Below are positions 5,097-5,747 of a stretch of DNA of 5,747 bases, one piece after another. This DNA comes from Porphyromonadaceae bacterium. Lineage in GTDB: Bacteria; Bacteroidota; Bacteroidia; Bacteroidales; CAMTPD01. The notes beneath the pieces are model-generated. The model was not told the origin of the DNA. It ran no database searches and saw nothing but the letters and a program-made list of their open reading frames with translations. The stretch spans positions 3,468 through 9,214 of the forward strand of contig DLYT01000107.1 in assembly GCA_003447595.1 (NCBI GenBank). The letters are read 5' to 3'. Position 1 is the first letter of the stretch. The number at the start of each line of letters is the position of its first letter. Position numbers and translations under genes: made by a program.

Positions 5097-5747
5097 TTAA
5101 ATCTTTTTGCCTGAAGCAACGATGTAGATGGGATGATAGGTGAGTGTCACCCCTTTGTCGGTTGCGAAAAGGCTTACGTATTCGGTATTAAAGTTTTCTA
5201 GATGTTGTTTGCTCCAACGTTGAGCGGACGAATTCAAGGCATTTACGCCAGTCAGTTTGATGTGTTTGAGTACATCACGAGGAGAATCGAAGGTGAGTTT
5301 TATCTTTTCCTCCTGAATTTGTACGTTCTCAAAATAGGATTCGAACCATTGCTTAATCGCGTCTATCGTGTAATACGAAAGACCGCTACCGGTTGTTTGT
5401 TTTACTTCAATCAAGTTGTCGCATCCAAATGTGTTGAGTATAAGTAATCCGTCCGGCTTTAGCATGGAGTGGCACTTGTGCACAAATGCATCGGGACGAA
5501 CAAACCATTGAATCGTTGAGGCAGATGTAATTAGGTCGTACTCGCTTCCTAGATCAATTTCTTCGGCATCTCCTTCGATAAATTGGAAATGTGTTGAGTT
5601 GTTTGGAAGAGATTCTAGTTGGATGTGATTACACAAGTCGTTGAGTGTATAACGATTGGCCGTTATATCGCGTAGCAACTCTTGCGTATATCCGCCCGTT
5701 CCGCAACCTACTTCAAGCACCGCATCGAAATGATTGCGCTGCTGATT
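5097..5747 (-). CDS. bioC: Malonyl-ACP O-methyltransferase BioC (5' end outside window)
   Basis: The frame is open to the right edge, giving 216 residues; roughly 35-45 N-terminal residues should lie outside. BioC uses S-adenosylmethionine to methylate malonyl-ACP, disguising it so that fatty acid synthesis can build the pimeloyl chain of biotin. Visible motifs, numbered from the first in-window residue, are RNHFDAVLEVGCGTGGYT (4-21) with the SAM-binding GCGTG loop, FIEGDAEEID (56-65), DLITSASTIQWF (71-82), which is typical of BioC, and the strand LKPDGLLILNTFG (96-108). The GTG at 5720 is an internal valine codon (in AVLEVGCG), not a start, because the family N-terminal region continues upstream of it. 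The adjacent bioD, 11 bases downstream, makes BioC much more likely than another class I methyltransferase. Other bio genes should lie to the right. Confidence 0.93.
   Translation of the reverse strand, partial: NQQRNHFDAVLEVGCGTGGYTQELLRDITANRYTLNDLCNHIQLESLPNNSTHFQFIEGDAEEIDLGSEYDLITSASTIQWFVRPDAFVHKCHSMLKPDGLLILNTFGCDNLIEVKQTTGSGLSYYTIDAIKQWFESYFENVQIQEEKIKLTFDSPRDVLKHIKLTGVNALNSSAQRWSKQHLENFNTEYVSLFATDKGVTLTYHPIYIVASGKKI

Noticed and set aside
4771..5100. Open frame of 109 codons on the plus strand
   Set aside because: It is antisense to bioD, which has all expected motifs.
5718..5720. GTG as the start codon of bioC
   Set aside because: The codon is the valine of AVLEVGCGTG inside the SAM-binding motif, and the frame stays open upstream to the window edge with family-like sequence.

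Overview
The window looks like chromosomal DNA from a Bacteroidota bacterium, most likely of the order Bacteroidales. This rests on the style of the proteins, on start codons with no Shine-Dalgarno-like sequence before them, on a short LASC-type lipobox, and on AT-rich intergenic DNA between moderately AT-rich genes. The genus is not resolved. No rRNA, tRNA, CRISPR array, insertion sequence or phage gene was seen.

Left half (1-3091, all minus strand): an operon reads uxaC - dctP - dctQ - dctM and runs off the left edge. UxaC is uronate isomerase, the first enzyme of D-glucuronate and D-galacturonate breakdown. DctP, DctQ and DctM are the binding protein, small membrane subunit and large membrane subunit of a TRAP transporter. 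The uxaC stop and dctP start overlap as ATGA, and the following gaps are 17 and 19 bases, so uptake and first catabolic step are probably made together. The inferred substrate is a hexuronate. The 142-base leader before uxaC holds an 8-bp split inverted repeat around a smaller palindrome and a weak Bacteroides-type promoter candidate.

Middle (3234-4390): a GNAT acetyltransferase of the phosphinothricin/methionine-sulfoximine type (minus strand) is divided by a 274-base AT-rich spacer from a divergent gene (plus strand). That gene encodes a 110-residue exported protein of unknown function with a very acidic tail, and it ends at a strong intrinsic terminator.

Right (4396-5747, minus strand): bioC (5' end outside the window) and bioD form the end of a biotin synthesis operon. 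BioC methylates malonyl-ACP to start pimelate synthesis, and BioD makes dethiobiotin. This operon converges on the small exported-protein gene, and the terminator hairpin between them could serve both strands.

Most of the window is well-understood metabolism. The parts most worth a second look are the uronate-linked TRAP operon with a lipid-anchored binding protein, the unrecognised small acidic exported protein, and the inverted repeats upstream of uxaC and of the small gene. I found no convincing evidence of a wholly new multi-gene system.
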